A DNA stretch of 64,000 nucleotides from Tilletia caries (Eukaryota; Basidiomycota; Exobasidiomycetes; Tilletiales; Tilletiaceae): contig JALUTQ010000018.1 in NCBI GenBank assembly GCA_032718865.1, positions 1 through 64,000 on the forward strand, written 5' to 3'. Positions 21,166-31,035 of this stretch are shown in pieces. How positions within the stretch are numbered: position 1 is the first letter of the stretch; each line of letters starts with the position of its first letter. A program made the position numbers and the translations under genes. The notes under the pieces are model-generated. The model saw only the letters and a program-made list of their open reading frames with translations, did no database searches and was not told where the DNA came from.

Positions 21166-21420
21166 TAGTCGCACGTTTTTTTTTTGGCATAGTCATAGTC
21201 GTAACTCGTAGTCTTAGGCGTTTTTTGAAAATCCAAAATATTCATAGTCGCAAGTCTGACTATAGTGCCATAGTCGACTATATTCGCAGGTTTTTGCACA
21301 GCCAAATGCTTGCACTATAGTGTGACTATACCCAAAATTGTAACGCTAGTGCGCCAACATAGTCGGACTTTGGGACGATAATCTTCGCACTGTAGTTGCA
21401 CATGAAGTTCAGACTATAAA
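21149..21420. mobile_element. GACTATAGTC word island (E7), right end unclear
   Basis: It starts CAGCTCGGCTCCGACTATAG, resembling the CAGGGCTCGGCAA terminus of E1, and contains repeated GACTATAGTC, CATAGTC and TAGTCGCA words. It truncates the Harbinger-like fragment. I could not find a matching right end, so borders are tentative. Confidence 0.4.
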
Positions 21421-21833
21421 TAGGCATAGTGTAGCCCGCACTGCTTGTTCCCCTTTTCTCCATCACACCCGCTCTGCCTGTCCCCCTTTTTACTATCAAG
21501 TATCGACTACCCCCGTTCCTATACTCGTGGCCACTCCTCTCTTCTCCTTTCACGCTCCAATTCCCCCGCCTACAAAACGGCTCCTCCCCATTGTACCATA
21601 GTGAAATGCACAAGCTTTTCTCACAGATCTCTCTACTAGTCTAGTCTGCTGTCTGACGATCGGCTCAGGGTCCGCAATCTCCTCCGCTGCGGACGCGCTG
21701 GAATTGCCGCTCCCTTTCGCCAAGTAGTAGGTTCTGTCGGTTAAAACTCCATCTCATTTAATTACTCCGCGCTCGCATATCGCGACAGCACAGGTGAATC
21801 AATTGTTCCAGCTGCACTAGCATACGCTCTTAG

Positions 21834-22048
21834 GGTAGCGAAGCTACCCTTCGAGCTCTCCGCCATGATTATCCACACAACTTAGATGATGAGCAGATAG
21901 ATCTCCGCAAAGGTCAAAGCTGTAACGAACATGTGTATTGCGTACCTGATCGGTGCCCACAGGCCACAGTTGATAAATCAATATGGACTGACGCTTACCG
22001 CGCCTCGCTCTCAGGGTAGCTTCGCTACCCTTCGAGCTCTCCGCCATG
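21834..22048 (+). repeat. Direct repeat about 180 bp apart with hairpin GGGTAGC...GCTACCC
   Basis: Segments 21834-21868 and 22014-22048 share the hairpin-forming AGGGTAGC-GCTACCC and then TTCGAGCTCTCCGCCATGA, and both are followed by GATGAGCAGAT. This looks like a tandem duplication of about 180 bases. Confidence 0.7.
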
Positions 22049-22214
22049 AGTTGTGAGGTGTCACACATGACGTATATGATGAGCAGATGAGCTGATGAGC
22101 AGATCAGTATCTCATTGATCGTTCACCTGATAGAATGGCGCTAAGTGTGTGAGTGCATTCGTTCTCGCAAGAGTGTTCTGAGAAGTCAGAAAATAAGCAA
22201 TGCTTCCCACGATG

Positions 22215-22993
22215 TAAGGATGCACACGGAGATCTCCGCGGAGATTATCTCCTTTCCGCTGTCTCCGCCGCATCTCCGTGCCGTTTTCTCGGAGCTCCGT
22301 CTCCTCTCCGCTGTAGCGGCGGAGATGGAGCGGAGCTCCGGCCGCGGAGATGACCAAAATTGGCCTTAGCCGAAATAGAAAAACTCCCTACCCCGTCAAG
22401 ATTTTTGTGCTTCTGAAAAAGCATCTCCCTACCCCATCTCCGCGACATCTACGGCGTAACTCCGCGTCTCCGCCGATAGGTAAAATATTTGATCAGAATC
22501 ACATCTTTTCACAGCTCAAACGTTCCAAAAGCAGTACAAAGCAGTATAGGAAGTGTCCATAGCGGCTGATATGCACGAGACAAGGCGTTGGGTGGGTTTC
22601 TTCTGATTTCAGACCCTGCTGAGCGATCTGAGACCGATCTGAGACCAATCTGAGACTCCATCCCATTAAAGAAACCCCTTGAGACCTTGTAGTCTGAAGG
22701 GGTCTCGGCAGGGTTTCTTGTCCATCGGCGGAGACGCGCAGTTACGCCGTAGATGCCGCGGAGATGCACATTTTCAAACTCGACTCCGCAACTCCGCCGT
22801 TTTTGGCCTGCGGTGATTCATCTCCCTACCCTGTACATCACGGCGGCGGGCGGAAAGGAGATCTCCGCGGAGATTTGCTCATCTCCGGGCCGCGGAGATT
22901 TTGTACAGCGGAAATAATCCCCGCCGAGATTTTCTCCGGGAGGGGTCGCGGAGATAATCTCCGCCAAAACGGCGGAGATGGATTGCATCCTTA
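22215..22993. mobile_element. hAT-like non-autonomous element, CTCCGCGGAGAT word island (E5)
   Basis: Both ends read TAAGGATGCA inward, and the octamer CCACGATG is perfectly duplicated on both sides (22207-22214 and 22994-23001). The body is a dense array of CTCCGCGGAG, GGAGATCTCC and CGGCGGAGAT in both orientations. A segment at about 22590-22725 has a different word (TCTGAGACC with GGGTTTCTT) and is probably a smaller nested element. There is no ORF. It is the best-preserved member of the island class, and the perfect duplication indicates a recent transposition. Confidence 0.85.
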
Positions 22994-23237
22994 CCACGAT
23001 GATGCATGCAGCATGCAGCATGAATGCATATGACAATGGGTCAATATTGTAAGGCCAAGTCCGGTAGCACGTAGAATTAAAATAGAAGCAATGAAGCTGA
23101 TCAGAACCCCGGATGACCAATTACCAGCAGGACGTCTGCCAGCAGCAAGAATAAAATCGGAAATCGGAATAGAAAAGAACGTAGGAATATCAGTACTATT
23201 ACTCAGCAGTCAGTACTCTTACAGTCTTACTCAGTAC

Positions 23238-23853
23238 CAAGGCTCGGCAACTATCTTCACTATGTAACTATGATAACTATATAGTTATAACTTATAGTGA
23301 TAACTTGACTATACTTTGGGCGGCGAAGCCGTCTAGAAAAAATAGTAGCTATAACTTTTTCAGATCGGCGCGAAGTAACTAGTAGTTGAAATAGTTATGA
23401 AAAATCCCATTTGGCTGATATAGCCACTAGATAGTCACTATGTAGTAGCTCCAGCTACTCCTAGTCACATATAGTCGCTATCTCAGTTTCTCATAGCCAC
23501 ATATAGTGACTATTTCAACCAAATGTAACTTTTGTGTTGGACAGGGGGCTGGCTGAGACAGCTGCTGGATAGTTACTATATAGTAGCTCCAGTCACTTAT
23601 AGCCACATATAGTGACTATGTCGATCTCAATTTTGTACTGAACTAGTCACAGGTAGCTACTGGAAGTGACTATAGTGGCTATTTCAGCGAAAAAGGCAAC
23701 GAAAATTTCGCATGGCTGAAATAGTAACTATTAGTTTTTATAGTAGCTATATCTCACTTGACTATACTATTTCCCGCCGAGGTGACCACTCACTATAACT
23801 TGACTATACTATTTCGCAGAAAAGTGGTAACTCTAGTAGCTTGCCGAGCCTTG
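23238..23853. mobile_element. hAT-like non-autonomous element, ACTATAGTAGCTATAT word island (E6)
   Basis: The ends CAAGGCTCGGCAACTA and, reverse-complemented, CAAGGCTCGGCAAGCTA share 13 bases that also resemble the E1 terminus (CAGGGCTCGGCAA). The interior contains ACTATAGT, TAGTAGCT and CACATATAGTGACTA words. No target duplication is visible. It lies about 245 bases to the right of E5. Confidence 0.65.
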
Positions 23854-24086
23854 GGCACGGCCACTCTCTTTCTGCTATGCTCTTGCCTCTTCTCTGTTTC
23901 CGTACACTCGCATTATCTCTTTCGGACCATCTGCCCCGATGGATCACTGACCAGGCTTTTTCCTCTGCTAATTTTTCTCATTCTTCTTTAACAGTTCACG
24001 CTTCCCTCTGACCTCTCATTGCCTCTTTCTCTTCTCCTTGTCTGCAATCGCTCTCCGTCCCGTCGTCTATGTCCATTGTCCCTTCC

Positions 24087-24150
24087 GTCAGCTTCCCCGG
24101 CTGCTTCCCTATTTCCTCCGGTCAGCTTCCCCGTCTGCTTCCCTATTCCG
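24087..24150 (+). repeat. 34-bp tandem repeat, about two copies
   Basis: GTCAGCTTCCCCGGCTGCTT at 24087 and GTCAGCTTCCCCGTCTGCTT at 24121 begin near-identical units in the pyrimidine-rich stretch. Confidence 0.75.
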
Positions 24151-24431
24151 TCCTTCTGTCTCAGCTTCACGCCTTTTTGTCCCTGTCTTCTCTTTCATTG
24201 CATTCACAGCTGTTTTCTGTCATCGTCCCTCTCTCTGAGCGCAACCAATAACATCATTGGGCGTTGCTTTCTGCTTCTTTGGTACATACGGCCGTGCGGG
24301 ATGATCTATAATTCATTAGTCATTACATTTACCGTTTACGTGTGTTAACTGTTTAAGTACCTTGATCATAATTCAACATGTTACTTGAACAATTATAATG
24401 ACAGCTACGGTCACAACGGCGTGGCGAAGCA

Positions 24432-24593
24432 GGCTTTCATCCATAATCCATATGTAATCTCAATATCTCATGACTTTTTTTGTGTCCCCCCGGGAGGGGC
24501 GGAGCTTCTGCGCAGCCATGCTAAGCCGACTTTCATCCATAATCCATATGTAATCTCATGCCATGTTTTTTTGTGTCCCCGGGGGAGGGGACG
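24432..24593 (+). repeat. Direct duplication of about 95 bp
   Basis: The block CTTTCATCCATAATCCATAT plus GTAATCTCA...TTTTTTGTGTCCCC occurs twice in succession, each copy ending in a CCCCGGGAGGGG-type palindrome. Confidence 0.75.
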
Positions 24594-25344
24594 CCCCCAG
24601 TCAGTTTTGGAGGAAATTTACCAAGATTTCTGCCAGGTCATAAGGATCAGAAGTCTACACCGAGTCTGGGGGATCCTCTGGCCTTAAGCCAGGTCACTAT
24701 GTCAGATTCCCCAGACTTTAGTACTGGGGTTATAGGGGTGGTTTTCTTACGTCCGTAGAGCTATCCGCCTACATCAATTGAAACTTTTTTTTCGCAATTC
24801 TGCACGTATCCTCCTCAAAACTTCTCAGCAGGGGAAGATCCCTATCCTCTGTTATGTCGCCAAGTTACGCGTCGTTTGAATGACTTTGAAGGGGGGTCAA
24901 TTGGGACGTCCCCGACCGGTTTTGACCTCGTCACGGAGTTAGCAAGTTTCCGTGATTTCCGGCGTCCACTTCACCTCCGAAAGGTACAAACCTTAACGCC
25001 GCTTGTGGCCAGCTCTGTCATCTTCATCCCTCACCGATTCCAACCACTGACTACTGACTCTATCTGACTCCGGACTCAACCACTTCATGAATTCCGTGGA
25101 AGCCATAGGCCTAGGGGACGCCCCCAGTCAACCACTTGTGCAATCTCGACGACGTCTATCCCACCCTCGCACCAGGATTAGTGACAGCTTCTACCACAAA
25201 CCAGGCCTATACCAATTACCACACTGACATCAACTGAGGCCATCTCCATGACGTGTAACCACGACCACTTCTACCAATGTGTAGATACTCTGATCAATTT
25301 CTGGCACACGTCTTTCTCGGCCGTAAGTTGAAATGAATTAACCC

Positions 25345-26260
25345 TTAAACAAAAAGTCTGGGAAACTCCTTCGTTACAGCCATAGCCAGTTTGAGGATAG
25401 GCTCCATAAGCGTGAGCTGTCGCCATTGAGAGTCGGTGAGGAGGTAGTCGCCAAGAACCTCGTTGCGCACGCCTATGTGTGCCCGACAGTGAGCGTCGAT
25501 GGCCACGCGGATCTTGAGCGCGCCTCTCATCATCGCATAATGGGAGTTCCAGCGTGTCTTGTTGGGTTTCGATGGGAACGGGGCGTTTGCTAGCCCGGTT
25601 TCGTCGAGGTGATAATCCTTCGCCATGCGCTTTCTGAAGTCGGCCTTCCTCTGGACGCTGCGATGGATGTAAGTCGTGAAAGCTTCCAGCTTGCCCACGG
25701 CATTGGTCGTGTTTTCAGTCGTATCCATGGATGCAGACGAGGCTTGCGCTGCGATTGCCTCTGCCGATGTGTTTACGCCCGCTTCCGGCCCTCCCTCCAG
25801 GTTCGCGATTCGGAATCTGTAGCTTGAAAGGTTGAGCGCAGGGAGGAGCGCGGAAAGCAGATGGCGTCGACGCAGCTTGTGTTGTCGACTGCGACTGGGA
25901 TTGTGCTTGCGTACCAATCTGCTGTGACTGGCTCGATATAAACTGTAGGTACTCGTCATAGTTGAGCCGCTCCTGAAGTGCCTTGTACCGTTCTTGAGAC
26001 TGTGGGAACGAGAGCGATGGGGTAGATTGAAAAGCCTCGGCGTGGGTGTCCGGCTCATCGAATGCGTATACAACCTTGCGTAGAGACGCCGTCAGCCCCG
26101 GCGATGCATTGGGAATGGCATCAATTGTTTGACCGAAAGAGTAGATGTTGAAGTCGTCGTCGAACCGGAATCGAGCGATGGCGTCGACGCCATCCAACTC
26201 AGCCTGCATGGCCGCGCGCACGGCGTCCTGGTCCATGGCGCTTACGGACTCGGTCATGAC
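25345..26260 (-). pseudogene. hAT-family transposase fragment
   Basis: The minus reading near 25360-25600 contains KPNKTRWNSHYAMMRGALKI, then LTDSQWRQLTLMEPILKLAM. This is the 'TRWNS...M...L' plus 'W..l..l...L.p...at' block that marks hAT transposases ahead of the dimerisation domain. A helical segment KLEAFTTYIHRSVQRKADF precedes it. The upstream part (ATG 26260, MTESVSAMDQDAVRAAMQAE) is in another frame, and a Gln/Ser-rich region bridges them through at least one frameshift near 25830. The BED finger and the C-terminal hAT dimerisation region are absent. It is a relic, but shows that autonomous hAT elements were present. Confidence 0.65.
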
Positions 26261-26299
26261 GACGAAGCGAGGAAGGTAGGTGGCTGCAAATTGCAACCT

Positions 26300-27700
26300 G
26301 GTTCTGCTGCTGTGAAGGAAGAGAGTAACTGAGTCAGTAACAGGTTTGCCAGGGTAGCAGCTTCGGGCAGCTACTCACGGACACAGGCTGCTAGCGCGAT
26401 GCGCGTAGGGAGATTGCCAGACAGGGAGTGGGCGTCGTGTGCGTCTTGAAAGCGACGGATTAGATGAGTGCGGCGGAGGACTGAGGAGATGTCAGATGAA
26501 GTTGAAGAGTGGAAGATGAGGTGAAAACACGTCGGTTCCAAAGGTCACGCTGCTAATCGACGCGTCAGGCGCGTTGCGACGCGTCAAAGACGTGCTTATA
26601 TAATCACCGCACCGGAAAGATGAATCCATAATCACTGCTCAACCTCCGAAGCACCGTCGATGACGCCGCAAGGCCTTTTTGACGAAATTTTTCTCGTTTG
26701 AATGGACTTTGATAGCTCTGAAGGACTTGCACAGGCCGACAAGGGAGGATTTAGAGCGTAAAATAGCGTTTTCCAGGCGATTTGGTGAATATGACCCGAT
26801 ATGACCTATAATAGGAGTCATGTCATATGACCAGGGTCCGGAGCGAAATTCAAATAGGAGCCATGTCATATGACCAGGCCTCAAAATAGAGGTCATATGA
26901 CCTTTGAAAAGCACTGCTTCCCGAGCTATTTTCGCCGGAGTATCTCCCGAGAGCTCGACCTCATTTGGCGGTGTAGTCTGGTCACACCAGACCGTCGCTC
27001 GCACGTGATGAGAGCGGAGACGGTCTGGACGCACTCGACCCAGTTTTGGCTGGAAGTCCCAATTACAACCGACTCAACTTGTCACCCATTACGATTTTTT
27101 TTTCTTTTTGTAAGGCCCGATCCTGTCCAGCAATACAACCTGTGATCCGTGCGCATCAGCCCTGGGAGCAGGTCCTTGAAAACCCCCAGCTTCCCGTATA
27201 GCAACAACCACGGCTGCATCCGGCCTCTATCACAGCAAAGCATTGACACGGAGGACTCGAAAAGCACCGAGCCTTGGTAGAGCATGGGTCAAGCTCGCGG
27301 AAGATGTTCTTTCCGTGTTGTCATGTTTGGGTGGATTACTGTGGGATTGCAGGGCGAATGTTGGAGAATGTTGGTTGTGGTCAGTTCCTTGTCGACCACT
27401 TCCACTCAGGATCGGGTCGAGTGCGCCCAGACCGCGTACGCGGTATAGTGCTTTAGCTCATTTGAGAGTTACAAGGTCTGGTGTTACCAGACTATGCTTC
27501 TGGCCACAAGCCAGAGCCTTAAGTATTTTCAGTGGTGAAAACCCGAAATGGATTGAGTTGGGGCCTGTCACCGAAACAGAAGCCATGACCGATTATCGCC
27601 GCTGATCGCTGATCATCCGCCACCACCGCAGCTTCCTTTCCACGCCTCCGACGCAAATGACCAGTCACTCACGATGCCGTTGCATACAACCATATGCGCG
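26300..27700. other. No gene seen
   Basis: Apart from the ATATGAC words noted separately, this stretch has only short unsupported ORFs. The pyrimidine-poor block at 26380-26640 upstream of the hAT fragment could have been its promoter region. Confidence 0.4.
26787..26902 (+). repeat. GTCATATGAC palindromic word cluster
   Basis: ATATGACC, GTCATATGACCAGG and GAGGTCATATGACC recur several times with a second shared motif ATAGGAG(T/C)CATGTCA. This recalls the word islands on a small scale, but I found no terminal repeats. Confidence 0.6.
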
Positions 27701-27719
27701 CTCGCCTCAGGGATGCGCG

Positions 27720-28190
27720 GGCAAGGTCATCCTCGTCCGCCATCACGAGAAGTCCATCCGCAAGCAACACGTCCTCGCTCATCCGGAGCTCCAGCACACC
27801 CTCACCGAACAGGCCGTCGTCAAGCGAACGGCACGCGAGGTCAACGATCCCTCTGTCGTCCGTCCCTGGTGGAGTTTCGATGAGAGTCTTCCACTCTTCC
27901 TTGCGGCTCTTTCTCTTTACGCAGGCTGACTCGGGTGCGCAACCCATCCAGGACAAGTACAACTTCTACCCCGTCATATACTTCCAGTCTTCTACTCCGG
28001 CAGCACCTCGCAACACAGTTGTCGCGCCGGGGATACTTCGGTCGCGAGCGCGATCGCTTCTACGCAGCCGACATGGTGGAGGGAGTCGAGGGCCTCCACC
28101 GAGCCGGTGTCATCTATCGCGAGTTCGCGACCTCAAACCACAGAATGTCCTTACTGGCGTAGACGGCCACATTGTCCTTTCCAACCGTCC
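27720..28190 (+). pseudogene. AGC protein kinase fragment (YPK/Sch9-like), N-lobe and catalytic loop
   Basis: GKVILVRHHEKSIRKQHVLA and LQHTLTEQAVVKR correspond to the glycine-loop end and alphaC region of fungal AGC kinases. After a frame change RDRFYAADMVEGVEGLHRAG and VIYRE, then in another frame DLKPQNVLTGVDGHIVLSN, give the alphaE helix, catalytic loop and the strand before DFG. At least two frameshifts are present, and the VAIK-type Lys and DFG are lost. No intron is recognisable, suggesting a processed copy. Not functional. Confidence 0.75.
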
Positions 28191-28289
28191 TCAGCAAGGG
28201 GTTCGCTCATGGACCCCACTCACGCTACGACACCCTCCAGTCTCGCCTCGGCCAGTACTGAGAAGAGCGCAATGTAAGTTCTGGCCGTC

Positions 28290-28575
28290 GGCAAAGGCAT
28301 GACACCATTCCAGCAAGGCGACCGGATTGCCGGCGTCCTCCCCGGCACGAAATAAGAGGACTACGGCGCGTTTGCGGAGTACGTGATTTTCAAGGATCAG
28401 ATGCTCTTGAAGCTGCCCAGAGGCATGTCCTTCGAGGAGGGCGCTTCATGGCCTGTTCCGGACTTCACCTACCTCCAGGCGGCATGCTGCTACCAGGGCC
28501 TGCCCCTCCCCTCGCCCTCGAACCCCAAGCGCGACGAAGCTGTACTGATCTGGTCGGGCGCCACCTCGCACCACA
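28290..28575 (+). pseudogene. MDR (zinc-type alcohol dehydrogenase/enoyl reductase) fragment
   Basis: The text QQGDRIAGVLPGTK, a stop, EDYGAFAEYVIFKDQMLLKL, PRGMSFEEGASWPV, then GLPLPSPSNPKRDEAVLIWS matches the middle of fungal medium-chain dehydrogenases of the ToxD/enoyl-reductase type: the substrate-lid strand pair, the 'sfeeaA' helix and the strand that leads to the nucleotide-binding loop. It lies between two pieces of a kinase, in the same orientation, with an in-frame stop. Confidence 0.7.
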
Positions 28576-28587
28576 TTTTGAGGCATT

Positions 28588-28746
28588 CAAGGCGCCGCGT
28601 ACTCGTACGAGGTCGACTGGTACTTGGTAGCCCTTCAGAACCATGCTCTATGAGATGCTCACAGGCATCACCCCCTTCTGGACCGACACCCACGCCGACA
28701 TGTACGTTCGCGTCCTCCACGACGAGCTCATCTTCCCCGAAGACCG
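28588..28746 (+). pseudogene. AGC protein kinase fragment, C-lobe (APE-to-alphaG region)
   Basis: GAAYSYEVDWY followed after a frame change by MLYEMLTGITPFWTDTHADM, YVRVLHDELIFPEDR is the alphaF-alphaG block of YPK/Sch9-like kinases. It resumes the kinase after the dehydrogenase piece, with the activation segment missing in between. Confidence 0.75.
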
Positions 28747-28899
28747 CGTGCTGACACGCGTTCTTTCCCTCCTCCTCGCGACCTCGTTTTCCTCTTCCTT
28801 CCCTCCCTGTCCACCCTCTCAACAACAGGTCTCAACACTTGACACAATGCGCGACTTCACCCATGGTCTCTTCTCCATTCCCTCCAAAGAGGAGCGAAT

Positions 28900-29375
28900 A
28901 CGCGCTACTCGCTAGGGCAGGCGCGCCTCTCAACCCTCTCAAGCTCGCCGCCATGCTCACGCTCATGGAGGCCGCCTTTTTCTTCTCCGGGTGGCTTGCA
29001 TGGAACGTCGATGTTTGGGAATCCTTCGCCGTAACCCTCTCCTTGACCGAGTACTTCGGCTTCGGAGAAGACAGGCACAAGGTCACCACGGCTATCACCC
29101 TCACTCTCCTTTTCCGCTCCCTCGGCGCAGTCGCCGTACGCACGCTCTTTGGTGTTGGCATGGGCGGCATCTGGGGTATGGCGACCGCAATCGCACTCGA
29201 GAACATGCTCGCTGCACCCCGCGGTCTGTTCTCCGGCATCCTACAACAAGGATACGCAGCTGGCTACCTACTCGCTGCCAGCGTCAGCATCAGTTATGTA
29301 AACCGGTCCAACAACTTCCGGATGTTGGGGCTACAGTGGGCCGTTGGACCGTTGACCGTTGTTGCCTTACTGTAA
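28900..29375 (+). pseudogene. JEN1-like monocarboxylate transporter (MFS) fragment with internal deletion
   Basis: In one frame: NPLKLAAMLTLMEAAFFFSG, WLAWNVDVWESFAVTLSLT, HKVTTAITLTLLFRSLGAVA, then directly RTLFGVGMGGIWGMATAIAL, APRGLFSGILQQGYAAGYLL. These are transmembrane segments 1, 2 and 4-5 of the fungal lactate/pyruvate permease family. The expected segment with the DRYGRK loop and helix 3 (about 45 residues) is missing between LGAVA and RTLFG, and the protein stops at 29375 after the fifth or sixth helix. No introns are seen. Too short to transport. Confidence 0.75.
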
Positions 29376-29564
29376 CTGCTGGGTGCTCGGCCCTCGGGCG
29401 CTTGGGCCCTGTGCCCCTGTTGGGTCAAGATGCTTGGGCCACTTGTTCACTGTGGCAACGGTTGTCCTCATATCACCACACGTGTATATAAAGGCACTCA
29501 CCTCCGTTCTCCCCCCCTTTCCCTCAACTCGAGTCTCCTCGCATCCGCCCCCCCGGATGGGCTG

Positions 29565-29890
29565 CTGAGCATTGAGCATTCCTCAGTCCTCGCATCCTTC
29601 ACGGGAACGCTGAGCATTGGGCTTCCTCGCATCCTTTTGGATCGCTGAGCTACTTAGACTCGTCGCAATCATATTCGCATTAGTAATTAGTTCTCCCGGT
29701 CTGAGTCTTCTCGCGCCCCTCGTGGGTTGCTGAGCTTTGGGATTTCCTCGCATCTTTCACGGGATAGCTGAGCAGTGGGCTTCCTCGCATCCTTCTGGGA
29801 TTGCTGAGCATTGGGCGTTCCTCGCATCCCTTCTGGGATTGCTGAGCATTGGGCTTCCTCGCATCCCTTCTGGGATTGCTGAGCTTCTTA
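29565..29890 (+). repeat. Minisatellite with about 38-bp unit
   Basis: The unit is roughly GCTGAGCATTGGGCTTCCTC plus GCATCCCTTCTGGGATT. It repeats with small differences, and the array is interrupted by a foreign stretch near 29655-29715. The last three units are nearly identical, indicating recent expansion. Confidence 0.9.
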
Positions 29891-29959
29891 GACTCTCGTA
29901 GCAAACGTCCTACACAACCGGCAGCCACGCCGAAGAGGACGGGGAGGACGAGTGGCTGC

Positions 29960-30160
29960 ACAAGCTTGTCCAAATTCCGACCCGACTTCCACGAACCAGA
30001 CGAAAGGGTCGCCCCGCCTGACCACGTCGCCCGTCTTGATCTCGAGAGCGATGGAGGCGAACGTCATGGTGCCGATGCAGACCGTGGTCACCCCCCGCAC
30101 GTTTTCTCCCGCATCCGTCTGTGGAAGACCGGATGGCCATTGGGTTAACCTGTGTTGGCG
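29960..30160 (-). pseudogene. Phosphatidylserine decarboxylase fragment
   Basis: On the minus strand VNPMAIRSS, then in the next frame GENVRGVTTVCIGTMTFASI and LEIKTGDVVRRGDPFVWF follow the region just before the LGST/GGST self-cleavage site of PSD (type II fungal order: YTVNP...YGENVR...vgAm.VGsI......V.RGDE.G.F). The cleavage motif itself is not present. One frameshift, no start, no stop. PSD normally makes phosphatidylethanolamine in the inner mitochondrial membrane or Golgi/vacuole; this relic cannot. Confidence 0.65.
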
Positions 30161-30259
30161 GGCGGGTAAGATCCTGAGCCTCTCTCTTGATCTGTAATAC
30201 ATGAACTCCGTTGTCTGCCAATTTCGTCCTACTCACAAGTTACAGTGCAGTATTGACCC

Positions 30260-31035
30260 TCAATCTTGCTGATCCGACCGACGGTAGGTCCAGACGGGCT
30301 CGATGGTGTGCGAGGAGAGATCACCTCACAGCTCCTCGAAACGAGCACGAGTGATGAAGATGGAGAAGTCGATACCCTCGCAGAGAGAGGCGATCTCGAT
30401 GGTGGTCTGCGCGTGGGAAGAACGGGTACGCTTCGCTCGTATGCTCGGCGGCGGTACGGACGCAACAAACGACGGGGGCGGAAGAGGTGATGTCCTTCTT
30501 GTTCTTGCGCTTGAACGCCGGAACGAAGTGGTAACGAGACAGTTGTCGATGTCCTCACCCCCCAAGCAGCGGCAGTGGTCTTGACCTCGAAGTTGCCTTC
30601 GTCGATAGTGAGGTGCGAAATATCGGATGTGCCACCTCCCAAGTCGAAGATGAGTGACATTCTTCTAGCCCGCGCCCTCCTCGTCGAGACCGTGAGGCGT
30701 GAGTAATGGCAAAGGCGGGAAGCTAGTTGATGACGCGCAAGATATTGAGACCGGCAATGACCCCGGCATCCGCAGTGACGTGCCGTTGCCCGTTGGGAGT
30801 CGTGTGAAGAGGTGGAGAGAGAGGGAGAGGGGGGCGGGAGAGAGTAGAGACGATGTCGTCCTTGACACAGCCATCGAGGTGGGCATCGATAGACTCACGC
30901 ATCCTGAGCATGAGCATGGAAGACCTCCTCAGAGGTGAATGTCTTAGTCGGGACTGTACCCCGCTGTCAGGAAACGTGGAGTCGCGTGGCGGCGAAGACT
31001 GTGTTGTGGGGTTTGAAGGCATTGGATATCGGCTG
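30260..31035 (-). pseudogene. Hsp70 fragment with frameshifts
   Basis: The minus readings in order are NAFKPHNTVFAATRL, FTSEEVFHAHAQ, RHVTADAGVIAGLNILRVIN, AYGLDEEGAG-type text, [37 protein letters not shown] and [24 protein letters not shown]. These follow Hsp70 from the nucleotide-binding domain lobe I through phosphate-binding loop 2 (DLGGGT) to lobe II. Several frameshifts and stops separate them, and no substrate-binding domain is seen. The orientation is the same as the LTR at 31906-32214, so it may be cargo of that element. Confidence 0.8.

Larger units (their letters stand above)
23854..25344. other. No gene seen; pyrimidine-rich and duplicated stretches
   Basis: 23880-24240 is strongly pyrimidine-rich on the plus strand. 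24640-24760 carries an imperfect inverted CTGGCCTTAAGCCAG structure that recurs loosely at 27450-27530 and 32240-32300. No ORF has recognisable domains. Confidence 0.4.

Noticed and set aside
2917..23853. Centromeric or telomeric satellite
   Set aside because: The islands differ from one another, are short, are TIR-bounded and are separated by genes and other transposons. No telomere repeat is visible.
23230..23861. 8-bp target duplication for E6
   Set aside because: CTCAGTAC and GGCACGGC do not match. The left flank is itself repetitive, so the original site may be lost, and I do not claim a duplication.
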